64,000 bases of DNA from an uncultured Aquimarina sp. (GTDB lineage: Bacteria; Bacteroidota; Bacteroidia; Flavobacteriales; Flavobacteriaceae): contig NZ_CANLOZ010000005.1 in NCBI RefSeq assembly GCF_947492965.1, positions 372,001 to 436,000 on the forward strand, read 5' to 3'. A model generated the notes under the pieces. That model had not been told where the DNA came from and searched no databases. It saw only the letters and a list, made by a program, of their open reading frames with translations. The translations under genes were made by a program, and so were the position numbers. Positions within the stretch are counted from its first letter, which is position 1, and every line of letters starts with the position of its first letter. Shown here one piece after another: positions 1 through 9,659 of the stretch.

Positions 1-2
1 CA

Positions 3-320
3 GGGCAAATAGAATTATTGAGAAGTAATTATCTAGTTGAAGATATTTTAGTTTACTACAGACAAACAAAACATGTTGAAGAAACAATTGATAAAGCTAT
101 TATCGCTCAAAACAACGAAACAATGAATCATCTTATCTTAAGATTTAATTCTAAAAATAGCACTGATAGCAGTTATGTAAAAAATCTGGAAAACTCTATT
201 CTATACAGAACTCACTTAATTGAAAAACAAATAAATAGTTATAATTATCAAAAAAACAGAGCTGATAAACTTATAAAAAAGATAAATGAAGAAATTCATT
301 TTATTGAAAATGTTTATTAA
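3..320 (+). CDS. C-terminal part of an unrecognised protein (5' truncated by window edge)
   Basis: The reading frame is open from base 3 to the TAA ending at 320, and five codons (GQIEL) precede the first possible internal start, a TTG at 18. The gene therefore probably begins outside the window. The visible 106 residues are hydrophilic, rich in Lys, Asn and Glu, and predicted mostly helical, with no membrane segment. I recognise no family. A lipoprotein gene follows 48 bp downstream on the same strand. Confidence 0.55.
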   Translation, partial: GQIELLRSNYLVEDILVYYRQTKHVEETIDKAIIAQNNETMNHLILRFNSKNSTDSSYVKNLENSILYRTHLIEKQINSYNYQKNRADKLIKKINEEIHFIENVY

Positions 321-367
321 AAAAAGTACTAAATCAAAGCTTTTCCGGAAGGTTAAATCAAAACGAA

Positions 368-1132
368 ATGAAATTACCAAAAGTATTGCTTCTTTGTTTT
401 CTAATATTCAGCTTAAGCTGTAAATCACAAAAACAAGTTCCCAGAATTAAAACAGTTCAGCCAACTATACAACAAGAAGCTTCTTCAATTTGGAGAACAA
501 TAAATGACATCACTTTTTTTGAAAAACAAGGATATAACATTCGTCTACCCAAAAATTCTTTGATTGACTCTTTAATAGTAAAGTCCAAGAATGGGACTTT
601 CGGAAATGAGGACTTTTCTGCAATTTATACACTTGTCGAAACCGAAGTTTTTGATCAAAAGAATTATGAGCTGGCAATACAAAAAGTTAACAATGAGATT
701 AACCTTTTAAACAATCTTATCCATCAAATAAGTGATACCAAAAGGAATTGGGACTGGGAGTTTAAAATGTTTGACAATTACAAAGTTGCTTTCACTTTGT
801 TTGGAACTGGAGGAAGCTATGACCCAGATCAAGGAATAATCACCTTGCTAACGAACAAAGAAGGCAAGTTTATGAAGTATAAAAATCCTGCTTATACAAT
901 AATTCACGAAATCACCCATATGGGAATGGAATATTCAATAGTTCGCAAATACAACCTCTCTCACGGATTAAAAGAAAGAATTATAGACTCTTTTGTATAT
1001 CTAATGTTCCAAGAAAAATTACCTGAATATGAGATCCAGACTATGGGAGATGAAAATATTGATGCTTATTTAAATAAGAAAAAAGATATTGAATCACTTA
1101 ATAAGATAGTATCCGATTTTATGCATAAGTAA
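368..1132 (+). CDS. Putative zincin-like metallopeptidase lipoprotein
   Basis: This 254-residue protein begins with a lipoprotein signal peptide whose lipobox (LSC) puts the acylated Cys at position 18, so it is probably anchored in the outer or inner membrane facing the periplasm. It carries HEITH at residues 180-184, the HEXXH signature of zinc metallopeptidases. KERIID follows about 18 residues later and is spaced like the third-ligand helix of gluzincins (a Glu at about 202). The motif and spacing are seen; peptidase activity is inferred because I cannot name the family. Substrate unknown. Confidence 0.6.
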   Translation: MKLPKVLLLCFLIFSLSCKSQKQVPRIKTVQPTIQQEASSIWRTINDITFFEKQGYNIRLPKNSLIDSLIVKSKNGTFGNEDFSAIYTLVETEVFDQKNYELAIQKVNNEINLLNNLIHQISDTKRNWDWEFKMFDNYKVAFTLFGTGGSYDPDQGIITLLTNKEGKFMKYKNPAYTIIHEITHMGMEYSIVRKYNLSHGLKERIIDSFVYLMFQEKLPEYEIQTMGDENIDAYLNKKKDIESLNKIVSDFMHK

Positions 1133-1231
1133 CTTGCTATAGCAACAAATAACTACTCTTATACTTTTATCCTCTTAGTAAACCTTAGCAATGTTATAAT
1201 TCAACATATAAACCAACCATATAAATTAAAC

Positions 1232-1996
1232 ATGAATCAATTGATAATAACATCTGGTATAGCATTATCATTTATACTATTTCAACTGATATTTCCATAT
1301 AGATCTCCAAAAAATTTAGATTTTTCAAAAATTGAAGAAAATAAAAAGAAATTTAATCGTCTAGAGAAAATGGCAGTTTTATGGATTTTCCTATCACTTG
1401 GGTTTATTAGTTTCCTTGTATTCATATTGGGAACTAACCTTGTAGACATTTTGTTTTCGAATGACTATGAATATATAATGAAACCTTCATCGCTATTTTG
1501 GTTTTTACCTGGATTAATTTTAGGATTTGGATTTTTGAGAGTTCCAATGGATTTCATTTATAAATTATATCTAAAAAATGATTACTACCTCTATAAACAT
1601 TTTACCAATATGAAACATGGATTTGATGGTGAAAAAATATGGAGACCTCTAGAATTAATATTTTCCATAACAGGTATGGTATTTTTTATTCTTGGATTAA
1701 ACTGGTTTGTTCGAATTAATAGTAATCAAATAGAAATTAATGAATTATTTAACTTGAGATCAAAAACTTACAAGATTGAAAACATAGTTAGTCTAGCTCA
1801 TAGCGATATATTTTTGACGCAAAAAGGAAAGTCTAAAAGTATTGATCATTACGTGATAGGAATGAATGATGAGTATAAATGGAGTAGTCACGTTTTTGGA
1901 TTCTTCGCTCTAAAAAAGGATAAAGAATTACTTGGTAAAAAAATTAAAGAATTAAGTGATAAAAAAGGATTGGCAATAAAAGAAGTACAGCACTGA
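1232..1996 (+). CDS. Hypothetical four-helix membrane protein with C-terminal PH-like region
   Basis: This protein has 254 residues, with hydrophobic segments at about 3-20, 45-72, 86-105 and 140-160. A soluble tail of about 90 residues follows. The tail alternates short beta-type strands (INSNQIEI, YKIENI) and ends in a Lys-rich helix, a pattern reminiscent of bacterial PH-like domains in YdbS/YdbT-type membrane proteins. That likeness is an impression by eye only. The gene stands alone, with about 100 bp upstream and 190 bp downstream. Function unknown. Confidence 0.55.
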   Translation: MNQLIITSGIALSFILFQLIFPYRSPKNLDFSKIEENKKKFNRLEKMAVLWIFLSLGFISFLVFILGTNLVDILFSNDYEYIMKPSSLFWFLPGLILGFGFLRVPMDFIYKLYLKNDYYLYKHFTNMKHGFDGEKIWRPLELIFSITGMVFFILGLNWFVRINSNQIEINELFNLRSKTYKIENIVSLAHSDIFLTQKGKSKSIDHYVIGMNDEYKWSSHVFGFFALKKDKELLGKKIKELSDKKGLAIKEVQH

Positions 1997-2187
1997 AAAT
2001 TTTATATGTAATACATAGTAAAACAAATAATTAAAACTTTTCTTTTCCTAATCATATTTCACTTTACTTCAATAGCATTGAGCGGCAAAATTTCCAATAT
2101 ATATAGGACATTGCAAAAACATCTTACATGTGAGTTAGTTATTAAAATTCTGGCTTAATTATTGCTCTAAATAGCCAAAAAAATATC

Positions 2188-3315
2188 ATGAAATATTCTT
2201 TACTCCTTGCATCTCTTTTCGTTATTATTTCATTCCAAAAATCATTATCTCAGGAGAACAATTTAGATGATATTGTTCCGGAAATTATCAAAAAAAACGG
2301 TGATAAGTTTGTAAAAAGTAAAAACATAAGTTCTGTCTCTATAGGGATCTATAAAGACGGGCGAATCTATACTGAGCACTTTGGAGAAATAGTGAAAGGC
2401 AAGAACAATCCTCCTAACGACAACACTATTTACGAAGTCGGTTCTATTTCAAAAACCATTACTGGTTATCTTGTTGCTAAAGCAGTTCTAGATAAAAAAA
2501 TCAAACTAGAAGATGATATTAGAGTTTATCTAGATGGAAATTATCCAAACTTAGAATATAATGGAACACCAATAACAATAAAGCACCTAATAACGCATAC
2601 AAGTGGTTTGCCCACTTTCCTTCCTTCTAGGATGAACGGATTATATGAAAAACTCACTAAAGAAGTACCCAATGAATATTTAGCATTAGAAAAATCATAT
2701 GATAAAGAAAAATTCCTGAATGAATGAACAACTGTATCCATAACCACAAAACCTGGTGTTAATTATTTGTATTCTAATGCAGGTGCAGAATTAATAGGAT
2801 GTATTTTAGAAAAGGTCTATCATAAAAGTATTGACGAGTTATTAAAAGAAAATTTCTCCGATACCTTTAATATGTCCGGGACAACAATTAAATTAGACTC
2901 TCTACAGTCTAAAAGCCTTGTTCGTGGATATTGGATGGACAGTGAAACACCTGCTCCCAATAATTTGAATCCTCTTTGGGGAACTGCAGGCGGAATTAAA
3001 ATGACAATCACCGATATGATGGGCTATATCAAATTACAACTAGATGATAACAACCCCATAGTTTCTGAATCTCATAAAGCACTTTATGAGATACGCAGTC
3101 CATTACAAATAGGATATTACTGGAGAATTTGGAAAGATAAGTATGGAACTTCATACAATCATCACGGAGGAACAAGTGGTACTCAGAATTGGTTATTCAT
3201 TTATCCAAAATATAATCTGGGCATATCCATTATAACGAATCAGAGTGGTCCTAAAACACCAAAATTACTAAATAAAACGGCTCAAAAAATGCTTAAAGAA
3301 TTGATAAAAGAATAA
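2188..3315 (+). pseudogene. Class C beta-lactamase-like serine hydrolase, interrupted by an in-frame TGA
   Basis: Two open stretches (2188-2724 and 2728-3315) lie in the same frame, separated only by a TGA at 2725-2727. Read through, they give one 375-residue serine hydrolase of the beta-lactamase/penicillin-binding-protein family. It has a signal peptide (residues 1-21), the SxxK nucleophile motif (Ser86-Lys89), and, after the stop, the YSN motif and an HHGG triad element near the C-terminus. The intact protein would be periplasmic and act on D-Ala-like peptides, esters or beta-lactams. Both halves keep good codon structure, so the break is recent, is a sequencing error, or is suppressed. 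No shift of frame is needed. Confidence 0.8.
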
Positions 3316-3469
3316 AACCCTTAATAGAAGTATTCTGTATTTCTCGTTATAACGGAATCTTTTAACAAGGTTGATTGCAATTTGCTACCTTAGTGACTTT
3401 ACTGGAATATCTTTAACAGAAAATTAGGTAACCTGCAAAGGATGTTCTACTTCATCAAAAAACAATAAA

Positions 3470-4297
3470 TTGAAAAGAAAAAAAAATAAAATTTTTAAAA
3501 TTATCGGTCTTGCGTTTGTAATTATATATTTAATTAATTGTGCAGGATTTTATTTTACCCAAGAAAAACACTTTTTTACTCCAAATAAGCTTTCGAAGGA
3601 TCATAAATTTGAATCTAATAGGAATTTTGAAGAATTAAATTTCAAAACAAAAGATGATATCACCCTAAACAATCTCCTATTTAAAGTAGATCATCCCAAA
3701 GGTTTGGTATTCTATCTTCATGGTTCCGGTGGTTCCTTAGCCTCTCTTGAAAAAGAATCAGAAATATATACAGAGCTAGGTTATAATGTATTTATGATAG
3801 ATTACAGAGGTTTTGGAAAGAGTGAAGGAAATATAACAAGTGAAGATCAATTATATGCAGATAACCAAATGTTATATGATGAATTAAAAAAGACTTATGC
3901 TGAAGAGGACATCATTCTAGTGGGATATTCTCTCGGAGCTGCCATGGCAGCTAAATTGGCTTCTACCAATAATCCAAAGCTATTAATAATGAAGGCACCC
4001 TTTTTCAATTTAAATGAAGCTATATCCGAACGGGTACAATTATTAAGTAAGTTTTTTCCTTTAGAAATGTTAAACAAATATAGTTTTAACAATAACGAGT
4101 TTATTCAAAAATGTAAAATGCCAGTTTTAATTTTTCATGGTACCAATGATAAGACCAATCATCATAGTGCATCATTACGACTCCAAAAACTTTTTAAACC
4201 AAAGGATAAATTGATCCTTCTAGAGGGTGAAGGGCACGATAATATTTCTAACAATACTCAATTTCAAAAGAACTTAAAAATACTCTTAGAAGATTAA
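3470..4297 (+). CDS. Membrane-anchored alpha/beta hydrolase
   Basis: This 275-residue alpha/beta-hydrolase has one N-terminal transmembrane helix (about residues 9-28), so the catalytic domain is probably periplasmic. A visible catalytic triad fits the fold: Ser154 in GYSLG, Asp227 in HGTNDK and His256 in GEGHDN. An oxyanion-region LHGSGG lies at about 83-88. It resembles Bem46/YfhR-type hydrolases. The start is a TTG directly followed by a Lys-rich stretch; no ATG lies upstream in frame. The substrate cannot be told from sequence. Confidence 0.8.
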   Translation: MKRKKNKIFKIIGLAFVIIYLINCAGFYFTQEKHFFTPNKLSKDHKFESNRNFEELNFKTKDDITLNNLLFKVDHPKGLVFYLHGSGGSLASLEKESEIYTELGYNVFMIDYRGFGKSEGNITSEDQLYADNQMLYDELKKTYAEEDIILVGYSLGAAMAAKLASTNNPKLLIMKAPFFNLNEAISERVQLLSKFFPLEMLNKYSFNNNEFIQKCKMPVLIFHGTNDKTNHHSASLRLQKLFKPKDKLILLEGEGHDNISNNTQFQKNLKILLED

Positions 4298-4445
4298 AAA
4301 ACTATAAAGGAATATATTTCTCATCATAACGGTTAAACGATTAATGGACTAGTTCTTGTATTTTTGATAATGAATGACATGTGCAGTACAAAAAAGATAG
4401 TACCAATGTACAGATTTACCCAAAAGTAAGCTAACAATTAAAATA

Positions 4446-5165
4446 ATGATAAGAAAACTGATCTTAATAGTAGGATTAATAGTCATCATAATAGTATTCC
4501 TGAAATTCGGGAGGTCGATCTATATCCCCTTACTAAACAAAGTAAAAGGAAAAGAAACTGTTAAGTCAAGAATAGAGAGCATTGAAAAAGACGCTTGGAA
4601 TCGACTCGAAAAAAATTTAGAGATAGCAGGTTATAAAATGGACTATCCAGAAGAGATTATTCTTGTTGCTTTTAAAGAGGAAAGAATACTACAGGTTTAT
4701 TCGAAAGATTACAGTGGAATTAAACTAATTAAAGAATATCCTTTCACAGCATTTAGTGGTCAATTAGGTCCTAAGTTAGAAGAAGGTGACAAACAAATTC
4801 CTGAAGGTATCTATAAAGTAGAATATTTAAACCCTAACAGCTCATATTACTTATCCGTAAAAGTGAGTTATCCAAACGAATTCGACAAATCAAAAACTGA
4901 ATTTACAAATATTTCGGAAATGGGTGGAGATATATTCATACATGGAAAATCTGCAACAATCGGATGCATTCCAATTGGAGATCAAGCCATAGAAGAAGTA
5001 TTCTTATTGACACAAAAAGCGATAAACAACGATATTAAAGTAATTATTAGTCCTAGAGATTTTAGAATAAACTCAGAATACCCAAAAATTGAAAAAATTA
5101 ATTGGGAAAATGAACTATACGAAATGATACATAACGAATTAAAAACACTACCTAACAACAGGTAA
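4446..5165 (+). CDS. L,D-transpeptidase (YkuD/ErfK family)
   Basis: This 239-residue protein has an N-terminal membrane helix (about 4-20) and a YkuD catalytic core. The core carries His166-Gly167 and TIGC with the nucleophilic Cys174, matching the family HG...SxGC signature. The usual Arg after the Cys region is replaced (CIPIGD), as in YafK-type members. Such enzymes form or break meso-DAP cross-links in peptidoglycan, or attach proteins to it, in the periplasm. The gene stands alone with its own upstream gap of about 150 bp. Which reaction it performs is not decidable here. Confidence 0.8.
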   Translation: MIRKLILIVGLIVIIIVFLKFGRSIYIPLLNKVKGKETVKSRIESIEKDAWNRLEKNLEIAGYKMDYPEEIILVAFKEERILQVYSKDYSGIKLIKEYPFTAFSGQLGPKLEEGDKQIPEGIYKVEYLNPNSSYYLSVKVSYPNEFDKSKTEFTNISEMGGDIFIHGKSATIGCIPIGDQAIEEVFLLTQKAINNDIKVIISPRDFRINSEYPKIEKINWENELYEMIHNELKTLPNNR

Positions 5166-5332
5166 GGTTCATAGGTAGTAAACAAAGAAACTACAACTAC
5201 TCTTTCAGCTAGTTATCATAGATCGGAAATTTCTCTAAATATCCCTCACTCTCCTACCCTTTTATTAAATTAGTATCTATAATAACCTAAATCCTTTTTA
5301 ACCAGAATCTCACGATAAAGGAAATACACATT

Positions 5333-6223
5333 ATGAATCGAAGAAAGTTTATAAAGACAGGAGCGATTAGTAGTGCATCCATACTTGCCTATCCTTCTAT
5401 GAATTTCCACAATACTACTAATTATAAATTGGGATATCAGTTATTCTCCATAAGGGATAGAATGAAAACAGATCCCTTAGATACACTAAAGAAATTAAAA
5501 TTAGCAGGGTATCAAGATTTTGAAATTTATGGATATGATGCAACTAAAAACAAAATTTATGGATTTAGTCCTAAAGAGTTTTACACAATATTAAATGATT
5601 TAGGGTTAACCGTTTCCAGCGGACATTATGGTTTTTCAGATTACTTAAACAAATCAGATGTAGTCCTAGAAAAATATGTTGACAAATGTATAGTAGCAGC
5701 CAAAGAACTAAACAGTAAATATATTACATGGCCTTGGTTAGATCCGAAACAGAGAACAATAGAAAATTTTAAACTACTGTCATCCAAATTAAACAAAATT
5801 GGCGAACAAGTATATAAATCAGGATTAGGTTTTGCGTATCATAATCATGGTTTCGAATTTGAAAAACATAATGGAACTAGCGGATATCAAATTATATTAA
5901 ATGAAACGGATTCTGCACTTGTAAAACTTCAATTAGATATGTATTGGGTTATGCATTCATCTGATAAAACGCCAAAAGAAATTGTTGCTAGTCAACCGGG
6001 AAGAATCGTTATGTGGCATATAAAAGATATGGACAAACAAACTCGGGATTATACAGAATTAGGAAATGGCTCTATCAATTACAAAGAGGAATTACCAGAT
6101 CCTAAACAGTCAGGACTAGATTTTTTTTATATAGAACAAGGTGGAAATTTTACCGTAAACTCTATGCAAAGCGCCATCGATAGCGCTAATTATTTTAATA
6201 AAAACTTAAAAGCCAAATTGTAG
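5333..6223 (+). CDS. Tat-exported sugar phosphate isomerase/epimerase-like TIM-barrel protein
   Basis: This 296-residue xylose-isomerase-like TIM barrel is preceded by a twin-arginine type leader (NRRKFIKTG, then a short hydrophobic stretch to about residue 22), so it is probably folded in the cytoplasm and exported. Metal-binding motifs typical of the family are visible: HNHGFEF in the middle, LDMYW, then HIKDMD and a late EQGG. Members isomerise, epimerise or otherwise rearrange sugars or inositols using a divalent metal. The Tat leader suggests work on periplasmic sugars. No neighbouring sugar genes help to name the substrate. Confidence 0.8.
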   Translation: MNRRKFIKTGAISSASILAYPSMNFHNTTNYKLGYQLFSIRDRMKTDPLDTLKKLKLAGYQDFEIYGYDATKNKIYGFSPKEFYTILNDLGLTVSSGHYGFSDYLNKSDVVLEKYVDKCIVAAKELNSKYITWPWLDPKQRTIENFKLLSSKLNKIGEQVYKSGLGFAYHNHGFEFEKHNGTSGYQIILNETDSALVKLQLDMYWVMHSSDKTPKEIVASQPGRIVMWHIKDMDKQTRDYTELGNGSINYKEELPDPKQSGLDFFYIEQGGNFTVNSMQSAIDSANYFNKNLKAKL

Positions 6224-6377
6224 GAAGAAGTATTATTTGGTTATTGTAGTAAATAAGGCTTTAGATGATTCCATGACAAAATGATTGTTCTTACCTTATT
6301 AGTAAAAAAAATACTCGTCAAATTTTCGGTTGCTGAATAAATTTCATCTTGAGTCCTTTGTGTAAAACAACAAACAA

Positions 6378-7133
6378 ATGAAATTTAAAGACTTACACAA
6401 TCAAGAAAAGCCATTACTTATTGGAAATGTATGGGATGTTACCAGCACCAAAACTGCCGAAAAATTGAATTTCCAAGCCATTGGTACTTCTAGTTCTGCA
6501 ATTGCTCAAATTTTAGGATATAGAGATGGAGAGGAAATGGAATTTTCCGAAATGGAATATATGGTGAAGAGAATAGCTCTAAACACAAAACTTCCATTGT
6601 CAGTAGATTTAGAATCAGGATATGGTGATAAACCAAAAGAAATTGTTGATCGAATTAAAAGATTAGTTACGTTAGGAGTGGTTGGAATTAATATTGAAGA
6701 TAGCTTAGTTACCCAAAAAAGAATTCTATTAGAAGCTGATAGATTTGCAAACACAATAGCCGAAATAAAAGAACTTTTAGAAAAAGATAAGATTGATATT
6801 TTTCTAAATGTGAGAACAGATACATTTATCCTACTTCAGGAAAACATCATTGAAGAAACAAAAAAAAGAATTCAGCTATACGAAGATGCTGGCGCTGATG
6901 GAATTTTCATACCTTGTATTGAAAAAGAAGTAGATATCAAAACAATCGTTGATTCAACTAATTTACCACTTAATGTGATGTCCATGCTTAATCTCCCAGA
7001 CTTTGATACACTATCCAAATTAGGTGTAAAACGAATAAGTAGTGGTAATTTCCTTTTTGATAAAATGTATCGTCTATTTGAGCAAATAACGGGAACAGTT
7101 TTAAACGAAAAATCATTTAATCCCATTTTTTAA
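6378..7133 (+). CDS. Isocitrate lyase/PEP mutase family protein
   Basis: This 251-residue protein belongs to the PEP mutase/isocitrate lyase superfamily, judged by the N-terminal NVWDVTS, the metal-site strand DLESGYGD (Asp77, Glu79) and NIEDS. The KKCGH catalytic loop of true isocitrate lyases is absent, so it is more likely a small lyase or hydrolase of the PEP-mutase branch that cleaves or forms C-C or C-P bonds of 2-oxo acids. Its TAA stop shares one base with the ATG of the ada-like gene (7133), implying co-transcription and translational coupling. The biological link with DNA repair is unclear. Confidence 0.8.
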   Translation: MKFKDLHNQEKPLLIGNVWDVTSTKTAEKLNFQAIGTSSSAIAQILGYRDGEEMEFSEMEYMVKRIALNTKLPLSVDLESGYGDKPKEIVDRIKRLVTLGVVGINIEDSLVTQKRILLEADRFANTIAEIKELLEKDKIDIFLNVRTDTFILLQENIIEETKKRIQLYEDAGADGIFIPCIEKEVDIKTIVDSTNLPLNVMSMLNLPDFDTLSKLGVKRISSGNFLFDKMYRLFEQITGTVLNEKSFNPIF

Positions 7134-8191
7134 TGCTTATTACTGACAACAAAAAAATAGAATTATACTACCAAGCTTTACTAGAAAGGAATCAAAGCTT
7201 TGTAGGTATCTTTTTTGTTGGTGTAAAAACAACCTCTGTTTTTTGTATTGCTACTTGTAGAGCACGAAAGCCAAAAAAGGAAAATGTTGAGTTTTACACT
7301 ACTTTTAAAGAAGCTTTAAATAATGGTTACAGACCTTGTAAAGTTTGTAAGCCAACACAAAATGCAAATCAAGCACCAGAACAAGTCGAAAGTGCAATTA
7401 TATTAGTAAAAGAAAACCCTAAAGAGAAAATAACGGATTATCAGTTAAGACAAAAAGGTATTAGCCCAGAAGTGGTTAGAAGGTGGTTTAAAAAAAATTA
7501 TGGTATGACTTTTCATGCATATCAAAGAATGTATAGAATTAATAATGCTTTTCAAGAACTTAAACAAGGAAAGAAAACTACAGCCACCGCTTTCGATACT
7601 GGTTATGAATCACTAAGTGGTTTTGGGTATACTTTTAAAAAATTAGTAGGAAAATCACCAAAAAAGAGTGCAGAAGAAAATCTAATACTCATCAACCGTC
7701 TCACAACACCTTTAGGGCCAATGTTTGTTTGTGCAACTAATAATGGAATTTGTTTACTAGAGTTTGTTGACAGAAGAATGCTGGAAACAGAATTTAAAGA
7801 CTTACAAAAGTTATTAAAAGCAAATATCATCTCTGGGGAAAATGAATATATCAAGCAAGTCAAAAAAGAGATTAAAGAATACTTTGATGGTTCTAGAAAA
7901 ACTTTTGATGTAAAGCTCGAAACCCCAGGAACTGATTTTCAGAACTTAGTTTGGAAATGTTTGCAGCAAATAGCATATGGAACAACGACAACGTATGAAA
8001 AACAAGCTAAAAAGATCAATAATCCAAAAGCAATTAGAGCAGTCGCCTCGGCGAATGGTTATAATCGTATTGCGATTATCGTACCTTGTCATAGAGTAAT
8101 CGGAAAAAATGGAAAAATGACTGGCTACGGAGGAGGAATTGAACGAAAAAAATGGTTAATTGAACACGAATATAAAAATGCCAGTAGATAA
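7133..8191 (+). CDS. ada: Ada-like bifunctional regulator and methylated-DNA methyltransferase
   Basis: This 352-residue protein has full Ada architecture. An N-terminal zinc domain carries Cys38, Cys42, Cys69 and Cys72, at the same numbering I recall for E. coli Ada. An AraC-type helix-turn-helix follows at about 95-185, then an O6-alkylguanine-DNA alkyltransferase domain with PCHRV and acceptor Cys319. In the family, methyl transfer from phosphotriesters to the first Cys turns the protein into an activator of alkylation-repair genes, while the C-terminal Cys repairs O6-methylguanine. It starts one base inside the stop of the PEP-mutase-like gene. No alkA or alkB lies in the window. Confidence 0.92.
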   Translation: MLITDNKKIELYYQALLERNQSFVGIFFVGVKTTSVFCIATCRARKPKKENVEFYTTFKEALNNGYRPCKVCKPTQNANQAPEQVESAIILVKENPKEKITDYQLRQKGISPEVVRRWFKKNYGMTFHAYQRMYRINNAFQELKQGKKTTATAFDTGYESLSGFGYTFKKLVGKSPKKSAEENLILINRLTTPLGPMFVCATNNGICLLEFVDRRMLETEFKDLQKLLKANIISGENEYIKQVKKEIKEYFDGSRKTFDVKLETPGTDFQNLVWKCLQQIAYGTTTTYEKQAKKINNPKAIRAVASANGYNRIAIIVPCHRVIGKNGKMTGYGGGIERKKWLIEHEYKNASR

Positions 8192-8265
8192 CAACAAATG
8201 AAAAACATTTTTAAAGCCCACTGAAAAAATAAAAAGTTTTACATTAGTTTAAATAGCAATTTATA

Positions 8266-8799
8266 ATGTCATTATACAAAAAAGTAGCAACTATCGGTGG
8301 TCGATTTTTTAAGTTGAAAACCCTATTTAAGTACGGTTTCAATTATTCGCCAATGTACAGAAGAAGTACGGCAAGAGTAATTGAAGTTTCAGAAGACTTA
8401 CTAGAAGTAAAAATAAAACTTCCTATAAGTTATAAGAATAGAAATTATGTAAACTCTATTTTTGGTGGAAGTATGTTTTCTGCGGTAGATCCGATACCAA
8501 TGGTTCAACTAATTAATCTTCTGGGTGACGATTATGTAGTCTGGGATAAATCTGCTGAAATCTTCTTCAAAAAACCCGCTAAAGAAGATTTATATGCACG
8601 TTTTACTTATACAACAGAAGAACTAGACTCCATTAAACAGCAAGTCTCAGAAAAAAATGAAATCGAAATTTTGAAAAACACAGTACTCACTAATAAAAAT
8701 GAAGTAACCATCTTTTGTGAAGTAAAAAAAACAATCTATGTTGCTAATAAGAACTACTACAAACAAAAGCGAAAGCAAGCTAGAACTGCACTGAAATAA
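8266..8799 (+). CDS. DUF4442 hotdog-fold thioesterase-like protein
   Basis: This 177-residue protein matches DUF4442, a hotdog-fold family related to acyl-CoA thioesterases. The visible signs are the region SIFGGSMFSAVDP, which resembles the active-site helix of PaaI/YiiD-type proteins, and the following strands (WDKSAEIFFKKPA). It is probably cytoplasmic and acts on acyl thioesters, but no specific substrate is supported. It lies 75 bp after the ada-like gene and could be in the same transcript. Confidence 0.7.
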   Translation: MSLYKKVATIGGRFFKLKTLFKYGFNYSPMYRRSTARVIEVSEDLLEVKIKLPISYKNRNYVNSIFGGSMFSAVDPIPMVQLINLLGDDYVVWDKSAEIFFKKPAKEDLYARFTYTTEELDSIKQQVSEKNEIEILKNTVLTNKNEVTIFCEVKKTIYVANKNYYKQKRKQARTALK

Positions 8800-8969
8800 A
8801 CCGTCTAATTGCAACTACTAAACCTCATTAAAGGTTACATTGTGTTTTACAATTTCCTCTTGTATATACTGGATTTTCTTACCTGTCCATACTTTGTCCA
8901 TAGCAAAAACTAGGTGCAGGTAGTATTTTGAAATAGGTTTGCCTTGTTGAATCTAAAAAACAAAATATT

Positions 8970-9512
8970 ATGAAAACATTAAAGTTCACAATCTTTATTT
9001 CAGTATTGTTAGCATTTGCTACTGCTTGTAGTACCGACGATGGCATTCTAGAGCCACAAACAGAATCTTTTAAAGTAAAAGCAGTCTCCATTGTCTCACG
9101 ACAATTTCCGGATACAGAAGGAGAAGCTCTCGAACTTTATGGAAGAATCAGTACTACTATAGCAGTTGGCGATACTACCGAAGAACATATTTTATGGGAA
9201 CGAAATCGCGACTTTTTCGAATCAATAGGTACTCAAGAATTCTTGATCAATTCCGAAGGGTCTGAACATACTTTTACGATTACCGAAGATGAAATACTAA
9301 ATGGAGCTGAATTTAGATTTTATACGCAAATGTATGATCGAGATCCAGATGGGAATATCGATGATTATTTAGGAAATGAACTTCGATCTCAATTTGTACA
9401 AGTTTTTCGCACAGTGTCCAATGAAAATAACCCTGTAGAATTCGAATTTAGACTTACAGAATTTACTGGAGTAGATGTACGAGTTCGGTTTTCTGTTGAA
9501 CATATACGATAA
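8970..9512 (+). CDS. Hypothetical lipoprotein
   Basis: This 180-residue protein has a typical Bacteroidota lipoprotein leader (lipobox ending in TAC, Cys at 20, followed by STDDG). The mature part is acidic and beta-rich. A DRDPDGNID stretch in the middle looks like a small Asp-rich Ca-binding loop. No family is recognised. A TAnnTTTG element, the Bacteroidota minus-7 box, occurs at 8934-8941, about 30 bp before the start, and may drive it. Confidence 0.6.
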   Translation: MKTLKFTIFISVLLAFATACSTDDGILEPQTESFKVKAVSIVSRQFPDTEGEALELYGRISTTIAVGDTTEEHILWERNRDFFESIGTQEFLINSEGSEHTFTITEDEILNGAEFRFYTQMYDRDPDGNIDDYLGNELRSQFVQVFRTVSNENNPVEFEFRLTEFTGVDVRVRFSVEHIR

Positions 9513-9580
9513 ACACTATTAAGGAGGTAATTTATAACTCTATGCATAAGCAACATTTGCTCTGTTTTGGTTAATTCAGG

Positions 9581-9610
9581 GTAACATTTAGCAGCATTAG
9601 GATACTTATA
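9581..9610 (+). promoter_or_regulatory. Candidate ECF-sigma-type promoter, copy A
   Basis: GTAACATTT starts at 9581 and TACTTATA starts at 9603, exactly 22 nt later. The same pair with the same spacing occurs at 15677, 20605 and 31177. The layout (minus-35 GTAAC, about 16 nt, minus-10 TAC) fits an extracytoplasmic-function sigma promoter and differs from the housekeeping TAnnTTTG box. It lies 50 bp before the 9660 gene. Confidence 0.6.
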
Positions 9611-9659
9611 TAAAATGTTGACTACAATTTTTATATATTTCTAATGTAACTTTACCTTT

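Noticed and set aside
1134..1145. Perfect palindrome TTGCTATAGCAA
   Set aside because: Only 12 bp, no loop or T-run and no link to a start; likely chance.
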